DNA of 64,000 nucleotides from Bacillus canaveralius (lineage in GTDB: Bacteria; Bacillota; Bacilli; Bacillales; Cytobacillaceae), in the NCBI RefSeq assembly GCF_002860125.1, contig NZ_PGVA01000008.1, positions 52,772-116,771 on the forward strand. Reading direction: 5' to 3'. Positions 25,808 through 36,028 of this stretch are shown here, in pieces. Made by a program: the position numbers and the translations under genes. Numbering within the stretch: position 1 is the stretch's first letter; every line of letters starts with the position of its first letter. A model generated the notes under the pieces. It was given only the letters and a program-made list of their open reading frames with translations, did not search any database and was not told the origin of the DNA.

Positions 25808-25833
25808 GAAGCCGGGAGATAGTTCCCGGCTTC
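25808..25833 (-). terminator. Hairpin behind murA
   Basis: GAAGCCGGGA (25808-25817) and TCCCGGCTTC (25824-25833) give a perfect 10-bp stem just after the murA stop. The minus-strand tail TTCATTGTTTTG is a weak T-run, so termination may be partial, allowing some read-through to spoIID. Confidence 0.65.
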
Positions 25834-25838
25834 GTGTA

Positions 25839-27152
25839 TTATGCGTTCATATCAGAAATGATTTTTTCTTCAAGCACAGTCGTTTCGTCTGCGTCGCGGA
25901 CTCTTTCGATGTCGGCTCCGAGCGACGCTAATTTATCATGGAAGTTGACATAGCCGCGGTCAAGATGCTTCAGTTCTGTGACACGGGTCATTCCATCTGC
26001 TACAAGTCCTGTCAGGATCAAAGCGGCAGCTGCGCGAAGATCGGTTGCGGCAACTTCTGCTCCTTGCAGATCGGATGGTCCGTTCACGATCACGGAACGG
26101 CCTTCTATTTTAATTTCAGCGTTCATTCTTCTAAATTCTTCAACGTGCATAAAGCGATTTTCAAAAACGGTTTCAGTAATCACGCTTGTTCCTTTTGCTC
26201 TGAGCAGTAAAGACATCATTTGTGACTGCATGTCAGTTGGAAAGCCCGGGTGCGGCATTGTCTTAATATCGACAGCCTTTAATTTTTCAGGCCCGATGAC
26301 GCGTACGCCGTCTGCTTCTTCACGAATTGTGACGCCCATTTCTGCCATCTTTGCAATTAATGAAGCTATATGCTCAGGAACAGCACCTTTAACAAGGACA
26401 TTGCCACCTGTGATCGCTGCTGCAACCATAAATGTTCCTGCTTCTATTCGGTCAGGAATAATATTGTGCTCAGCTCCAAAAAGTACATCCACACCTTCAA
26501 TGCGAATCGTCCCGGTACCGGCACCTCTTACTTTTGCACCCATCTTGTTTAGGAAGTTTGCCAGGTCAACAATCTCCGGCTCTTTCGCCACGTTCTCGAT
26601 CACTGTTGTACCCTCAGCAAGTGTTGCTGCCATCATGATATTTTCCGTAGCGCCGACACTTGGGAAATCGAGATATATTTTTGCTCCATGCAAGCGGCCT
26701 CCGGCTGCTTCAGCTTCAATGAAACCATTCCCTACTTTTACTACCGCACCCATTGCTTCAAAACCTTTGAGGTGCTGGTCTATCGGGCGGGAGCCAATCG
26801 CACAACCGCCTGGCAATGCTACACGCGCACGGCCATTTCGTGCTAAAAGTGATCCCATCACCAATACTGAAGCGCGCATTTTGCGAACATATTCGAAAGG
26901 CGCTTCCACCTTTAAGTCACCAGATGCATTAACAACAACTTCGTTATTTTCAAACTCCACTTCGGCGTTCAAATAGCGCAACACTTCATTGATGGTATAT
27001 ACATCGGAGAGAGTCGGCACATCACGAATTATGCTTTTTCCATCACTTGCTAATAGTGTTGCAGCGATTACAGGCAATACGGCGTTTTTTGCTCCTTCTA
27101 CCTTTACGGTGCCGTTAAGCCTTCTTCCGCCGCGGACGATGATTTTTTCCAA
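25839..27152 (-). CDS. murA: UDP-N-acetylglucosamine 1-carboxyvinyltransferase MurA
   Basis: 437 residues. Catalytic C117 lies in [24 protein letters not shown], the fosfomycin target loop; [10 protein letters not shown] near residue 22 holds the conserved Lys-Asn. It transfers enolpyruvate from PEP to UDP-GlcNAc, the first committed step of peptidoglycan synthesis. The position between ywmB and spoIID identifies it as the murAA orthologue. It begins 32 bases behind the ywmB stop, so both are likely one transcript. Confidence 0.96.
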   Translation of the reverse strand: MEKIIVRGGRRLNGTVKVEGAKNAVLPVIAATLLASDGKSIIRDVPTLSDVYTINEVLRYLNAEVEFENNEVVVNASGDLKVEAPFEYVRKMRASVLVMGSLLARNGRARVALPGGCAIGSRPIDQHLKGFEAMGAVVKVGNGFIEAEAAGGRLHGAKIYLDFPSVGATENIMMAATLAEGTTVIENVAKEPEIVDLANFLNKMGAKVRGAGTGTIRIEGVDVLFGAEHNIIPDRIEAGTFMVAAAITGGNVLVKGAVPEHIASLIAKMAEMGVTIREEADGVRVIGPEKLKAVDIKTMPHPGFPTDMQSQMMSLLLRAKGTSVITETVFENRFMHVEEFRRMNAEIKIEGRSVIVNGPSDLQGAEVAATDLRAAAALILTGLVADGMTRVTELKHLDRGYVNFHDKLASLGADIERVRDADETTVLEEKIISDMNA

Positions 27153-27184
27153 AAGTATTCCCCTCCGCGTCCAATTTCTCTATA

Positions 27185-27928
27185 TTAATATTCAATCGTG
27201 ATGATGGGTGTGCCAACTACGATGCTAGTCTTTCCACCCAATCCTTGATTGCGTAAAGCCAACTGAAAGTTCATCTTTTCAGATTTGCCTTTAAGCTCAG
27301 CGGCAAATAGCGGCGAGTATGCCGACATTGAAATAAATGAATCTTCCTGAAGAGCTTCAATTTCTTTTCCATTTAAGACTTCGAGTAACATGTTTACATA
27401 TTCAGGCAAAGCCGTTTTAAGCTTATCATTGAATTCGCCTTTGATACAAGAGAAAATTGTGGCTTTTCCTCGAAAAATGTCAGAAATTCGCTCGGCTATA
27501 CCAAATTTGAGAAAATTTTCCGATATTTCACTCCATTGTTTTCCATTCACCTCGTAGATGAGATATGCATGGAATTCCTCGTTAGCAGACGTGATCAGAA
27601 GCCGAATCTTTTCTTGATATGTCGGACCTGAGCTGACAGCAGAAACCTCACGATGTTTTTTGCCGTCAAAATTCGACCATTTCCATGAGGAAAACTCCTG
27701 TTGCAAAGCATCTATGTGTTGCTCTACATCATCGGCGGTTTGAAAAGTTTCCATTTTTTCTCTTGCATGTAAAGACCATTCATTGATGATAATATTCTCG
27801 TCATGCAATATTTTTGCTAACGTTAATAGGTCTTGTTGTCCATTCGCTTCAGTCGTTCTATTCCCAAATTGAAAGATGATAAAACCAATTATGCCAATAA
27901 ATGATAAAACTATAGAAAATTTCTTCAT
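27185..27928 (-). CDS. ywmB: YwmB-family protein
   Basis: 247 residues. A signal peptide or membrane anchor (about 3-20, MKKFSIVLSFIGIIGFIIFQFG) is followed by a predicted extracytoplasmic domain. The family is labelled TATA-box-binding-like in databases because of fold similarity; its function is unknown. The start at 27928 has GGGGAGGAG upstream. Gene order ywzB-ywmB-murA-spoIID is that of B. subtilis. Likely outside or at the membrane; a cell-envelope role is only suggested by neighbours. Confidence 0.85.
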   Translation of the reverse strand: MKKFSIVLSFIGIIGFIIFQFGNRTTEANGQQDLLTLAKILHDENIIINEWSLHAREKMETFQTADDVEQHIDALQQEFSSWKWSNFDGKKHREVSAVSSGPTYQEKIRLLITSANEEFHAYLIYEVNGKQWSEISENFLKFGIAERISDIFRGKATIFSCIKGEFNDKLKTALPEYVNMLLEVLNGKEIEALQEDSFISMSAYSPLFAAELKGKSEKMNFQLALRNQGLGGKTSIVVGTPIITIEY

Positions 27929-28158
27929 TTCGATACTCCTCCCCTTAGTACCATTGTTACCATGGAGGAGCTCATCATACTTGGGAATTCTCGTCACTTT
28001 TAGACAAATAGAAGATGCGTGCGCTCAATAAATCACAATGCAGTTGCCATTTGCGACAAACCGGTCTTTTTATGTAAGGACTTAAAAAACACCCTTAAAA
28101 AACAACAACAAAAAGTATTGTACTTAAAAACTTCCGTTTTGGGAACATGTATGAAGAC

Positions 28159-28413
28159 CTAATTTTTTCCCATAAAAATAAATTGGAAAAAGAGCGGGAG
28201 CTGTTGGGACCATAACAGGTAGTCGAGAAAGAAATTGCTAACAGTCGATCCGAGTGCAATCGATAAAAGAATATAGAGCGTTCTGGCCTGGATTACATGG
28301 TTTCCACGGAGAATCTTATCAATATTGATAGCCTGAAGTGCCCACCATGCCAGAGCAATAAAAATAAGGTGTGCCAAAATACTAATTACTGCCTGTTCTC
28401 CAAATCCTGTCAT
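28159..28413 (-). CDS. ywzB: DUF1146-family small membrane protein (YwzB)
   Basis: 84 residues with two transmembrane segments (about 7-28 and 43-62) joined by LQAINIDKILRGNHVIQARTLYILLSIALG, a typical DUF1146 pattern. The ATG at 28413 is eleven bases behind AGGAGG; an in-frame GTG at 28422 is too close to the ribosome site. It heads the ywzB-ywmB-murA row. No function is known. Confidence 0.82.
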   Translation of the reverse strand: MTGFGEQAVISILAHLIFIALAWWALQAINIDKILRGNHVIQARTLYILLSIALGSTVSNFFLDYLLWSQQLPLFFQFIFMGKN

Positions 28414-28649
28414 TATGATCACGACCTCCTAATTTTTACTGTTGACCATTTTATCATTTCTTTTAAGAGCAAGAAAGAGGCGTTGCCCTATCATTTGACG
28501 GAAAACCATTGTGAAAGGTTTCATTTTTTACAGCGTCAGCTGCATAATAAAAGAAGGAGACATATTGCCCCCTTCTATTTTCTACCCCTGTATGCTGCCT
28601 TGTCCGTAAAATTCATGCTGTTTTTCCCCTAAAAACTGCCTTGATTTTA

Positions 28650-30161
28650 TTATTGTAAATAATCAAGCAAGTTAAAATTTCCAGAGTGGAAAAAGTCAAT
28701 TGCGATGTTTGGCATCAGACCAAACAGGACGGTCGCAAAAGCACAAACAAGCACAACGGCTGAAACACCAGCCGGAATTCTAATCTTTTCATCACTTGCT
28801 GAAGGCCTGAAAAACATTTGTGTCATTATGCCAAAATAATAAATGTATGAAACAACTGTTGCTGCAATCATGAGCGATGCCAGCACATAATGGCCCGGGT
28901 TTGGTGCCAGTGCACCGATGAAAATATTTAACTTTCCGATAAAACCAGCAGTTCCGGGAATGCCGGCTAACGAGAGAATAAAAATGCCCATCACTACAGC
29001 CAGAAACGGTGCGCGGCGGTAAAGGCCGGCAAACCCGCTGATATCTTCAGTGCCGGCTTTTTCCGTCAGTAACTGGACGACCGCGAAGGCACCAAGATTC
29101 ATGAACAGATAAGCTAGCAGATAAAACCACAAAGCATCGAATATAAAGGTAAATGTGGTCACAGCAACAAGCAGGTAACCGGCATGTGCGATGCTGGAAT
29201 AGGCCAGCATCCTTTTTATATTCCGCTGCCTTAGTGCGACAACATTTCCGATCACCATCGTTGCTCCTGCCAGAAACGCCATATAATCCTGCACTTTCAG
29301 CAATAAAGGGAGCGAGCCTGCCCCATCGGAAGAGATGCTCGCAAAAATCGTCAACAGCACGCGGACTAGCAAGACAAATCCTGCCGTCTTCGAGACAACG
29401 CTCAAGAAAGCCGTAACGGGTGTCGGTGCCCCTTCATAAACATCCGGTGCCCACATATGGAACGGAGCTGTTGCGAGCTTAAAGGATAACCCGACAAAGA
29501 TCATAAAGAAGGCTAATCCAAGCAGATATATATATTGGGACTCAAGACTGGTTGTCAAAAAACTGCCCATTTCTATCAAATTGGTTGTCCCTGTTAAACC
29601 ATATACATAGCTCATCCCAAACAATGTGATTCCGGTTGAGATTCCGCCGTTGATCACATACTTCATCGCTGCTTCATTGGATCGCAAATTCGTTTTTCGC
29701 ATTCCCGCTAAAATGTAGGAGGAAATCGATAACAATTCAAGGCCAACGAACAGCGTAATCAGGTCACCGCTTGACGTCATCATCATCGCGCCGAGCAGGC
29801 CTGCCAGAAACAGATAGAAAAACTCTCCCCTGTACTCCTTCATTCCTTCTTTCGGCTCATAGCTGAGCGCCAGCAGCATGACCAAAGCAGCGCCACCTAA
29901 AAGCAGCAGCTTGAAAAGCTTCGAAAATGAATCAAGCCTGAAAGTATCATAAAGAATCGAGCCAACCGGATCGTCGATTAAGCCGACGAGGAAGGCAATT
30001 GCAGCTACTATCCCGGCAAACCCGACCCAGCCTAAAACTTTCCGGTCGATTTTCTTTGGCATAAAAAGGTCGAGAAGTGACAGCAAGACCGTTAAACCGA
30101 GGATGATGAATTCCGGTGCCATGATTCCCCATTCAAACGATAATAAAGTTTTGAGTTCCAT
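28650..30161 (-). CDS. nuoN: Complex I-type NADH-quinone oxidoreductase subunit N
   Basis: 503-residue, about 14-helix antiporter-like membrane subunit of the proton-pumping arm. Conserved pieces include FVGLELLSISSYILAGMRK, KLATAPFHMWAPDVYEGAPTPVTAFLSVVSKTAGF (the Lys/His/Glu pumping region) and IKRMLAYSSIAHAGYLL. It is the last gene of the nuo row, six bases behind nuoM. No clear terminator was found between its stop and ywzB. Confidence 0.94.
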   Translation of the reverse strand: MELKTLLSFEWGIMAPEFIILGLTVLLSLLDLFMPKKIDRKVLGWVGFAGIVAAIAFLVGLIDDPVGSILYDTFRLDSFSKLFKLLLLGGAALVMLLALSYEPKEGMKEYRGEFFYLFLAGLLGAMMMTSSGDLITLFVGLELLSISSYILAGMRKTNLRSNEAAMKYVINGGISTGITLFGMSYVYGLTGTTNLIEMGSFLTTSLESQYIYLLGLAFFMIFVGLSFKLATAPFHMWAPDVYEGAPTPVTAFLSVVSKTAGFVLLVRVLLTIFASISSDGAGSLPLLLKVQDYMAFLAGATMVIGNVVALRQRNIKRMLAYSSIAHAGYLLVAVTTFTFIFDALWFYLLAYLFMNLGAFAVVQLLTEKAGTEDISGFAGLYRRAPFLAVVMGIFILSLAGIPGTAGFIGKLNIFIGALAPNPGHYVLASLMIAATVVSYIYYFGIMTQMFFRPSASDEKIRIPAGVSAVVLVCAFATVLFGLMPNIAIDFFHSGNFNLLDYLQ

Positions 30162-30167
30162 CCTTCA

Positions 30168-31676
30168 TCAGCCTCCTATCCCCAGCATGATCGTCTCTAT
30201 TGTTGTCTCCAGTGCCCCGCCGAGAACAGCCGGGTACACTCCAATTAAAATGATTAAACCGATCAGCGTTAAGACTGGCACCATTTCAACCGTTCGCAAA
30301 TCGGGAACTCCGGCAAACTCCCGGTGTGCTTTTCCAAATGTGATCGAAAGAACAGCCCTTAATAGATAAACAGCTGTCATGATGATCCCGATTGTCCCGA
30401 CCGCCGCTAAAATTGGATTTGTTTCAAACAGGCCGAGAAATGCCATGAACTCACTTATGAAGCCGGACATTCCCGGCAGGCCGAGCGAAGCCATTGCCCC
30501 GGCCATTAAAAAGCCTGCCGTGAGCGGCATTCCCTTTGCAAGCCCGCCAAGGTTGTCAAGATGGGAGGTTTGCAGACGCTCATAAAAAATACTGACAAGG
30601 AAGAACAGCAATGCGGAGATTAATCCATGGGAGACAACCTGGAAAATCGCTCCCTGAACGCCTGCCTCATTAGCTGCCCCCAATCCAATTAAGACGATCC
30701 CCATATGCGAAATGGAGGAGTAAGCAAGCACCATTTTGAAATCCTTTTGAATTAAGGCCAGGAACGCCCCGTACAGCAGGTTAATGACACCAAGGACCGC
30801 CAACACCGGAGCAAGCTGCAAAAACTGTTCTGGAAAAATCCCCATCCCAAAACGGATCAGACCGAATGCACCAATCTTTAATAATATCCCGGAGTGCAGC
30901 ATTACAATTGAGGGCGGCGCCTCAACGTGCACCTTCAGCATCCAGCTGTGCAAAGGAAAAATCGGCAGCTTGACGCCAAAAGCGACAATAAGCGAAATCA
31001 GCAAGCCGAATTTCAGCGGCTCAGACAAAAGTGACTGTGGTCCGTCCGCATCTAATAGCTGTGAGAGCAGATCAATATTGGCTGTACCCGTTTTTGCAAA
31101 CAGAACCATAATGACGATCAGCAGGACAGCCGACCCCAACCCGTTATAGACCAGGAAGCTGAATGCCGCTTTTTCTTTTTCAAAATAACCCCACTTCCCA
31201 ATTAAAAAGAACATTGGGATTAACGTAATCTCAAAAAAGATAAAGAACAAAACCAGGTTTTCAGCGGCAAATACACCGAGCATTCCCGTTTGCAAAAGCA
31301 AAAACAGCATGAAATAGCCTTTCCATTCTTTCTTAATATGAATGGAGGCAATCGCTGCCAGTGTTGACAGTATGGCAGTTAACACAATCATGATTAAGGA
31401 AAAACCGTCTACACCGAGCTCGTAAAAGATTGCATACAAATACTCGTCCGGCAGGTTTGCAAATTTGATCCATGGAAGCTCAACCGAAAAACGGTCCAAA
31501 TCTGCCCCGCCCCGGTATTGGAAATAAGCAACCAAAGCGAGGATAAGCGCAGGCAGTGTTGCGATAAAGCCGATCGTCTTAATCATCTTTTCCTTTGCTT
31601 TTGGCAGAAAGGCGAGCACAAGAATACCAAGCAAGGGGGAGAATACTAATGCGGTTAAAAGATAGCTGCTGTTCAT
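30168..31676 (-). CDS. nuoM: Complex I-type oxidoreductase subunit M
   Basis: 502-residue antiporter-like subunit. LIVAFGVKLPIFPLHSWMLKVHVEAPPSIVMLHSGILLKIGAFG holds the conserved pumping-channel Lys/His, and FKMVLAYSSISHMGIVLIGL the following signature. ATG overlaps the nuoL stop by four bases (ATGA), so the two are translationally coupled. It pumps protons in the membrane arm. Confidence 0.94.
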   Translation of the reverse strand: MNSSYLLTALVFSPLLGILVLAFLPKAKEKMIKTIGFIATLPALILALVAYFQYRGGADLDRFSVELPWIKFANLPDEYLYAIFYELGVDGFSLIMIVLTAILSTLAAIASIHIKKEWKGYFMLFLLLQTGMLGVFAAENLVLFFIFFEITLIPMFFLIGKWGYFEKEKAAFSFLVYNGLGSAVLLIVIMVLFAKTGTANIDLLSQLLDADGPQSLLSEPLKFGLLISLIVAFGVKLPIFPLHSWMLKVHVEAPPSIVMLHSGILLKIGAFGLIRFGMGIFPEQFLQLAPVLAVLGVINLLYGAFLALIQKDFKMVLAYSSISHMGIVLIGLGAANEAGVQGAIFQVVSHGLISALLFFLVSIFYERLQTSHLDNLGGLAKGMPLTAGFLMAGAMASLGLPGMSGFISEFMAFLGLFETNPILAAVGTIGIIMTAVYLLRAVLSITFGKAHREFAGVPDLRTVEMVPVLTLIGLIILIGVYPAVLGGALETTIETIMLGIGG

Positions 31677-33538
31677 CCGAAATACCCCCCTGTTAAAGCA
31701 AAGATGACCACCAGCAAGGCGAGACCGAAAAAGGCAACTGTTCCGTACGTTTGCACCTGGCCATCCTGAAGTTTTGCTCCCAGTTTTCCTAAAGCCTGGA
31801 CGAACGTGGTGATTCCCTTGATAATTCCCTCGACTAAAAACTCTTCAATGTAACGGAGAAAGTAGCTTATGCTCTTGGCGCCATTCACAAAGGCGAGCTG
31901 GTAAAACTCATCAATATAATATTTGTTGTAGAGGATGTTATAGGCCATTGGCATCCGGCTGCTAAACACATCCCTTGAAAGCGAGCCTTTGCCATAAATA
32001 AGCCAGGCGAGCAGGATTCCCAGCAAAGAAACAACGGTCGCCACGATCATGATCCAGGCCGGGCCTTCAATGTGGCCGTGGCCAAGTGCTTCATTTCCCT
32101 TCGTCAGCCAATCACCCAAAAAGGTTCCAAACCAAGGGGTATTGAAATAGCCGGCCACAACCGCGAGTACACCTAAAACGATCATCGGAAAAGTCATCAC
32201 CGCAGGCGATTCATGGACTTTTCCCATATCGGAACGCGCTTCTCCGCTAAATACCATAAAAAAGAGCCGGAACATATAGAAAGCTGTAAAAAACGCTGCT
32301 GCCACGGCAAGCCAGAACAATCCAGTATTCCCGTGGGCCCATGCCGCAATTAAAATCTCGTCCTTGCTGAAAAATCCGGAAAATAACGGTACACCACTTA
32401 TTGCAAGAGTCCCGATTAGAAATAACGGTCCGGTCAGGCGCAGCTTTTTCCATAAGCCGCCCATTTGTTCAATGTCCTGCGTATGGACAGCATGGATCAC
32501 GCTTCCAGCCGCAAGGAAGAGCAAGGCTTTAAAAAAGGCGTGGGTCATTAAGTGAAAAACACCGGCAACATACCCGGCAGATCCTAATGCCAGCATCATG
32601 TAACCAAGCTGGCTGACCGTGGAATAGGCGAGCACCCTTTTAATATCCTTTTGGACAAGGCCGATGCTTGCCGCAAAAATCGCTGTGAATGCTCCAATTA
32701 CCGCCACCGTCATTAACGCCGTTTCACTCGCTGTAAAAAGCGGAAAGAGCGCGGCTACTAAGTAGACACCGGCCGCAACCATTGTCGCTGCGTGAATAAG
32801 GGCGGAAACAGGAGTCGGCCCTTCCATCGCGTCCGGGAGCCATGTATGAAGCGGGAATTGACCCGATTTTCCGACTGCCCCGATAAAGACGAGAATCGCA
32901 GTCAGCGTAATCATTCCTTCGGAAATAATTCCTTCGTCAACCGCCCTGAAAATTTCATCATACTCAAAGCTGCCAACCTGCCAGAATAACAGGATCATCC
33001 CGATAAAGAGGCCGACATCGCCGACTCGTGTCATAACAAACGCTTTTTTAGCGGCGTGCCTGGCTTCATCTTTATAAAAGTAAAACCCGATTAACAGGAA
33101 GGAACCGACACCAACAAGCTCCCAGAAAATATAAGTTTGTAAAAGGTTCGGTGATAAAACAAGGCCAAGCATTGCAAATGTAAATAATCCTAAATAAGCG
33201 TAAAAAACTGAAAGCCGCTCATCACCATGCATATAACCTTTTGAATATGTATGTACTATTAAACTGACGAGCGATACAATAATCAGCATCAATGCATTTA
33301 ATTGATTGACTTCAATCCCCGCTGTTAGTTGAACATCTCCTATCGTGAGCCAGACGGCTTCTGTCTTATATGTCGGTGATGTAAAACGTTCAAACAATAC
33401 CAACAGAGAATAGACAAAAGAAGCTAAAGTCAGCAAAATCCCTACATATGCACTTGCTTCTTTGAGCCGTTTGCCAAATAGAAGAAGGATTACAAACGAT
33501 AAAAGCGGGAAAAGCGGTATGATCCAAGCACTCTCCAT
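31673..33538 (-). CDS. nuoL: Complex I-type oxidoreductase subunit L
   Basis: 621 residues, the largest membrane-arm subunit. KSGQFPLHTWLPDAMEGPTPVSALIHAATMVAAGVYLV carries the proton-channel residues, and the C-terminal part has the long lateral-helix type extension. The ATG at 33538 (MESAWIIPLFPL) fits homologues; an in-frame GTG at 33547 is closer to AAGGGG and remains possible. A 198-base gap with strong secondary structure separates it from nuoK, the only large gap in the operon. Confidence 0.93.
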   Translation of the reverse strand: MESAWIIPLFPLLSFVILLLFGKRLKEASAYVGILLTLASFVYSLLVLFERFTSPTYKTEAVWLTIGDVQLTAGIEVNQLNALMLIIVSLVSLIVHTYSKGYMHGDERLSVFYAYLGLFTFAMLGLVLSPNLLQTYIFWELVGVGSFLLIGFYFYKDEARHAAKKAFVMTRVGDVGLFIGMILLFWQVGSFEYDEIFRAVDEGIISEGMITLTAILVFIGAVGKSGQFPLHTWLPDAMEGPTPVSALIHAATMVAAGVYLVAALFPLFTASETALMTVAVIGAFTAIFAASIGLVQKDIKRVLAYSTVSQLGYMMLALGSAGYVAGVFHLMTHAFFKALLFLAAGSVIHAVHTQDIEQMGGLWKKLRLTGPLFLIGTLAISGVPLFSGFFSKDEILIAAWAHGNTGLFWLAVAAAFFTAFYMFRLFFMVFSGEARSDMGKVHESPAVMTFPMIVLGVLAVVAGYFNTPWFGTFLGDWLTKGNEALGHGHIEGPAWIMIVATVVSLLGILLAWLIYGKGSLSRDVFSSRMPMAYNILYNKYYIDEFYQLAFVNGAKSISYFLRYIEEFLVEGIIKGITTFVQALGKLGAKLQDGQVQTYGTVAFFGLALLVVIFALTGGYFG

Positions 33539-33562
33539 CTCTATCACAATCCCCTTTTTTAG

Positions 33563-33655
33563 AACGCGCAGGTGCCACGCAAGGCTGCCTGGTCCAGTTC
33601 AGCGCGTTTGATTGGACCCGCATTGTACGGGTCTAACAGACGAAACCTCCAATCA
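33563..33655 (-). other. Two-domain inverted-repeat structure between nuoK and nuoL
   Basis: Two adjacent stems can form in the transcript. Domain A: AACGCGC (33563-33569) with GCGCGTT (33602-33608), enclosing CAGG/CCTG plus GCC/GGC pairing. Domain B: TGATTGG (33609-33615) with CCAATCA (33649-33655), enclosing ACCCG (33616-33620) with CGGGT (33628-33632). The two abut without a spacer and end just before the nuoL ribosome site. No T-run follows, so it is not a plain terminator. A regulatory or mRNA-processing element or a dispersed palindromic repeat are both possible. Confidence 0.6.
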
Positions 33656-33736
33656 GAAGGATGGCGTCTTTAGATTCCTAAAAAAATTTCGGAACCTTTT
33701 CTCTCTTTCAATCCGTGCGTGTCGCTATTACAAATG

Positions 33737-34051
33737 TCAATGTTTTAAAATATTCATTTCATCCGAGTTAACTGTCTTACGATTACGATATAATGCGATT
33801 AATATCGCAAGGCCGACAGCAGCTTCAGCCGCCGCAACCGTAATTCCGAACAAAGCAAAGATTTGCCCGTCAATGGATGGCGCCACCCCGTATTTGCTGA
33901 AAGCCACCAGGTTGATATTGACCGCATTCAGCATTAGCTCAATCGAAATCAGGATAATGACTGTATTGCGCTTTGTTAAAGCTCCATACAAGCCGATGCA
34001 GAATAAAATTAAGGCAAGGGCCAGGTAAGCTGCAACAGGAACATGACTCAT
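33737..34051 (-). CDS. nuoK: Complex I-type oxidoreductase subunit K
   Basis: 104 residues, three transmembrane helices. The conserved membrane Glu residues lie in [17 protein letters not shown] and [19 protein letters not shown]. It is part of the proton path linking the quinone site to the antiporter-like subunits. ATG overlaps the nuoJ stop by four bases. Confidence 0.93.
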   Translation of the reverse strand: MSHVPVAAYLALALILFCIGLYGALTKRNTVIILISIELMLNAVNINLVAFSKYGVAPSIDGQIFALFGITVAAAEAAVGLAILIALYRNRKTVNSDEMNILKH

Positions 34052-34569
34052 TCCTTCCCCTCCTCCTTCAGATCATCTTTTCTGGCGAGAACAATCGCGC
34101 CAACCAACGCAACGAGCAGAACGACGGAAGTCAGTTCAAACGGAATAATAAATTTAGAATACAACGCAATCCCGATCTGTTCCGTATTGTTTTCGTGGAG
34201 CGTGTTTTCTGCCGCAGGAAGCTCAAGATTGTAGATTCCAATATAGACGGCAAATGCGAAGCCGAGAACAGCTGCCAGTAAAAGCAGCTTGCGCCATTTC
34301 CCCGTTTTTGCTTCACTCGTGTCATTATGGCGCGTCAGCATAATCCCGAATAGCATAATAATCGTAACGGCACCTGAATAAATCAAGATTTGGACAACGG
34401 CCAGAAATTCAGCAGACAGCAGAATATAAATGCCGGCGATACTGATAAATGTAAAAACGAGCGCAATGACCATATGAACGACTTTGGAAAGGTTTAATAA
34501 AAGCACGCCGCCGATCACCGCCACGATCGCAAGACACATAAACGCAATTAATTCGCCTGATAACGTCAT
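34048..34569 (-). CDS. nuoJ: Complex I-type oxidoreductase subunit J
   Basis: 173 residues, five transmembrane helices, with the family helix [29 protein letters not shown] (the pi-bulge helix TM3 of the complex). A charged loop follows ([15 protein letters not shown]). The ATG overlaps the nuoI stop by four bases and the gene end overlaps nuoK by four, showing tight coupling. Confidence 0.93.
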   Translation of the reverse strand: MTLSGELIAFMCLAIVAVIGGVLLLNLSKVVHMVIALVFTFISIAGIYILLSAEFLAVVQILIYSGAVTIIMLFGIMLTRHNDTSEAKTGKWRKLLLLAAVLGFAFAVYIGIYNLELPAAENTLHENNTEQIGIALYSKFIIPFELTSVVLLVALVGAIVLARKDDLKEEGKE

Positions 34570-34985
34570 GCTTTATTCACCTGCCGTTTGTTTTCATCGT
34601 TCTCATCCAGCCATTCAAGGTTTTTGAAAAGCTCATCACGGCTGTACTCCGCCAACTCAAAATTATTGGTCATGATAATTGCCTCAGTCGGGCAGACCTC
34701 GGTGCACAGATCACACAAAATACAAATTTCAAAGTTGATATCATATGTGTCAATGATCTTCCCTTTTTTCGCAGGGTCAGGATGTTTTTTACCCGTGAGC
34801 TGGATACAATCGGTTGGACAGATGGCAGCGCACTGGTTACAAACGATGCACTTTTCCGGATAAAATTTTTGAATCCCGCGAAACCGGTCAGGGAGCGGAA
34901 TCGGCTCATTTGGATAATCATAGGTCACTTTACTGCGCGTCATATTTTTCAGGGTATATTTTAAACCTTTCGCTAATCCAAGCAT
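34566..34985 (-). CDS. nuoI: Complex I-type oxidoreductase subunit I (two 4Fe-4S clusters)
   Basis: 139-residue ferredoxin-like subunit. Two cluster motifs are intact: CIVCNQCAAICPTDCIQL and CILCDLCTEVCPTEAI. It carries electrons toward the NuoB cluster. In this operon, which lacks nuoEFG, it is a plausible docking face for a ferredoxin-like donor. It starts 32 bases behind the nuoH stop. Confidence 0.95.
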   Translation of the reverse strand: MLGLAKGLKYTLKNMTRSKVTYDYPNEPIPLPDRFRGIQKFYPEKCIVCNQCAAICPTDCIQLTGKKHPDPAKKGKIIDTYDINFEICILCDLCTEVCPTEAIIMTNNFELAEYSRDELFKNLEWLDENDENKRQVNKA

Positions 34986-35017
34986 GTTTTCACCCCTTGC
35001 GGTTAAAATAGGCTATT

Positions 35018-36028
35018 TTAGAACAAGTTGAACACTTCTTTAATGATCGCCGTCAAGAAAATATTGGCGAGAGCAATCGGCAGCAGCACCTTCCAGCCGA
35101 ACTCCATTAATTGGTCGGCACGAATACGCGGAAAGGTTACGCGGAACCAAACTAATATAAAAACGACAAGGCTGAATTTCAATGCAAACCAGACAGCTCC
35201 TGGAATAAAATCAAGGAATGGCAGCGGCAGCCATCCACCCAGAAACAGCACTGTTGTCAATGACGCCATCGCAAAGAAATACACGTATTCGGCAAGCATA
35301 TAAAACGCCCAGCGGAATCCGGAATATTCGACATGGAAACCGGCAACCAGCTCTGATTCTGCCTCGGGTAAATCGAACGGTGCCCTGTTTAATTCAGCAA
35401 CAGACGCAATCAAAAAGATAATAAACGCAATCGGCTGCCATATAATGAACCAGCCATGTTCCGCCTGTGTGGCAACAATATCATTTAAGTTTAAGCTGCC
35501 TGATAACAAAATGATTCCGAGTACTGACATGACAAGCGGGATCTCATAGGAGATCATCTGTGCAGCAGCACGCATTCCGCCGAGCAGGGCATACTTGTTA
35601 TTGGAAGCCCATCCCCCGGTTACGATCCCGATCGTCGTTAAGCCTGAAATCGCAATATAATAGAGGAGGCCAACACCTAGATCAGCAAATTGGAGCCGGT
35701 CGGTAAACGGAATCGTCGCCAGCACCATAAACGCCGGTGCAAAGGCAATGACAGGAGCCAAAATAAACAATGGCCGATCAGCAAGCTTTGGAATCGTATC
35801 CTCTTTAAGAAGCAGCTTTAAAACATCGGCCACTGTCTGGAGCAGCCCCCAGCGGCCGCCGACCTGGTTTGGGCCATGGCGCAGCTGCATAAACCCCATT
35901 ACCTTCCGCTCCGCAAGAATCGCATATGTAACGAAGCCTAAAACAACAAACAGTAAAGCGGTTGCGAGTAAAAAGAATATCCCAAAATTGGCCAGGCCAG
36001 GGGTTGAATATAATAGATCCTCTACCAT
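35018..36028 (-). CDS. nuoH: Complex I-type oxidoreductase subunit H
   Basis: 336 residues, eight transmembrane helices. Signature loops at the quinone chamber are present: AERKVMGFMQLRHGPNQVGGRWGLLQ and ASVAELNRAPFDLPEAESELVAGFHVEYSG. The start codon shares one base with the nuoD stop (TAATG), giving coupled translation. Confidence 0.95.
   Translation of the reverse strand: MVEDLLYSTPGLANFGIFFLLATALLFVVLGFVTYAILAERKVMGFMQLRHGPNQVGGRWGLLQTVADVLKLLLKEDTIPKLADRPLFILAPVIAFAPAFMVLATIPFTDRLQFADLGVGLLYYIAISGLTTIGIVTGGWASNNKYALLGGMRAAAQMISYEIPLVMSVLGIILLSGSLNLNDIVATQAEHGWFIIWQPIAFIIFLIASVAELNRAPFDLPEAESELVAGFHVEYSGFRWAFYMLAEYVYFFAMASLTTVLFLGGWLPLPFLDFIPGAVWFALKFSLVVFILVWFRVTFPRIRADQLMEFGWKVLLPIALANIFLTAIIKEVFNLF

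Noticed and set aside
25978..26976. 332-residue plus-strand frame opposite murA
   Set aside because: It is antisense to a fully conserved murA and has no recognisable protein features.
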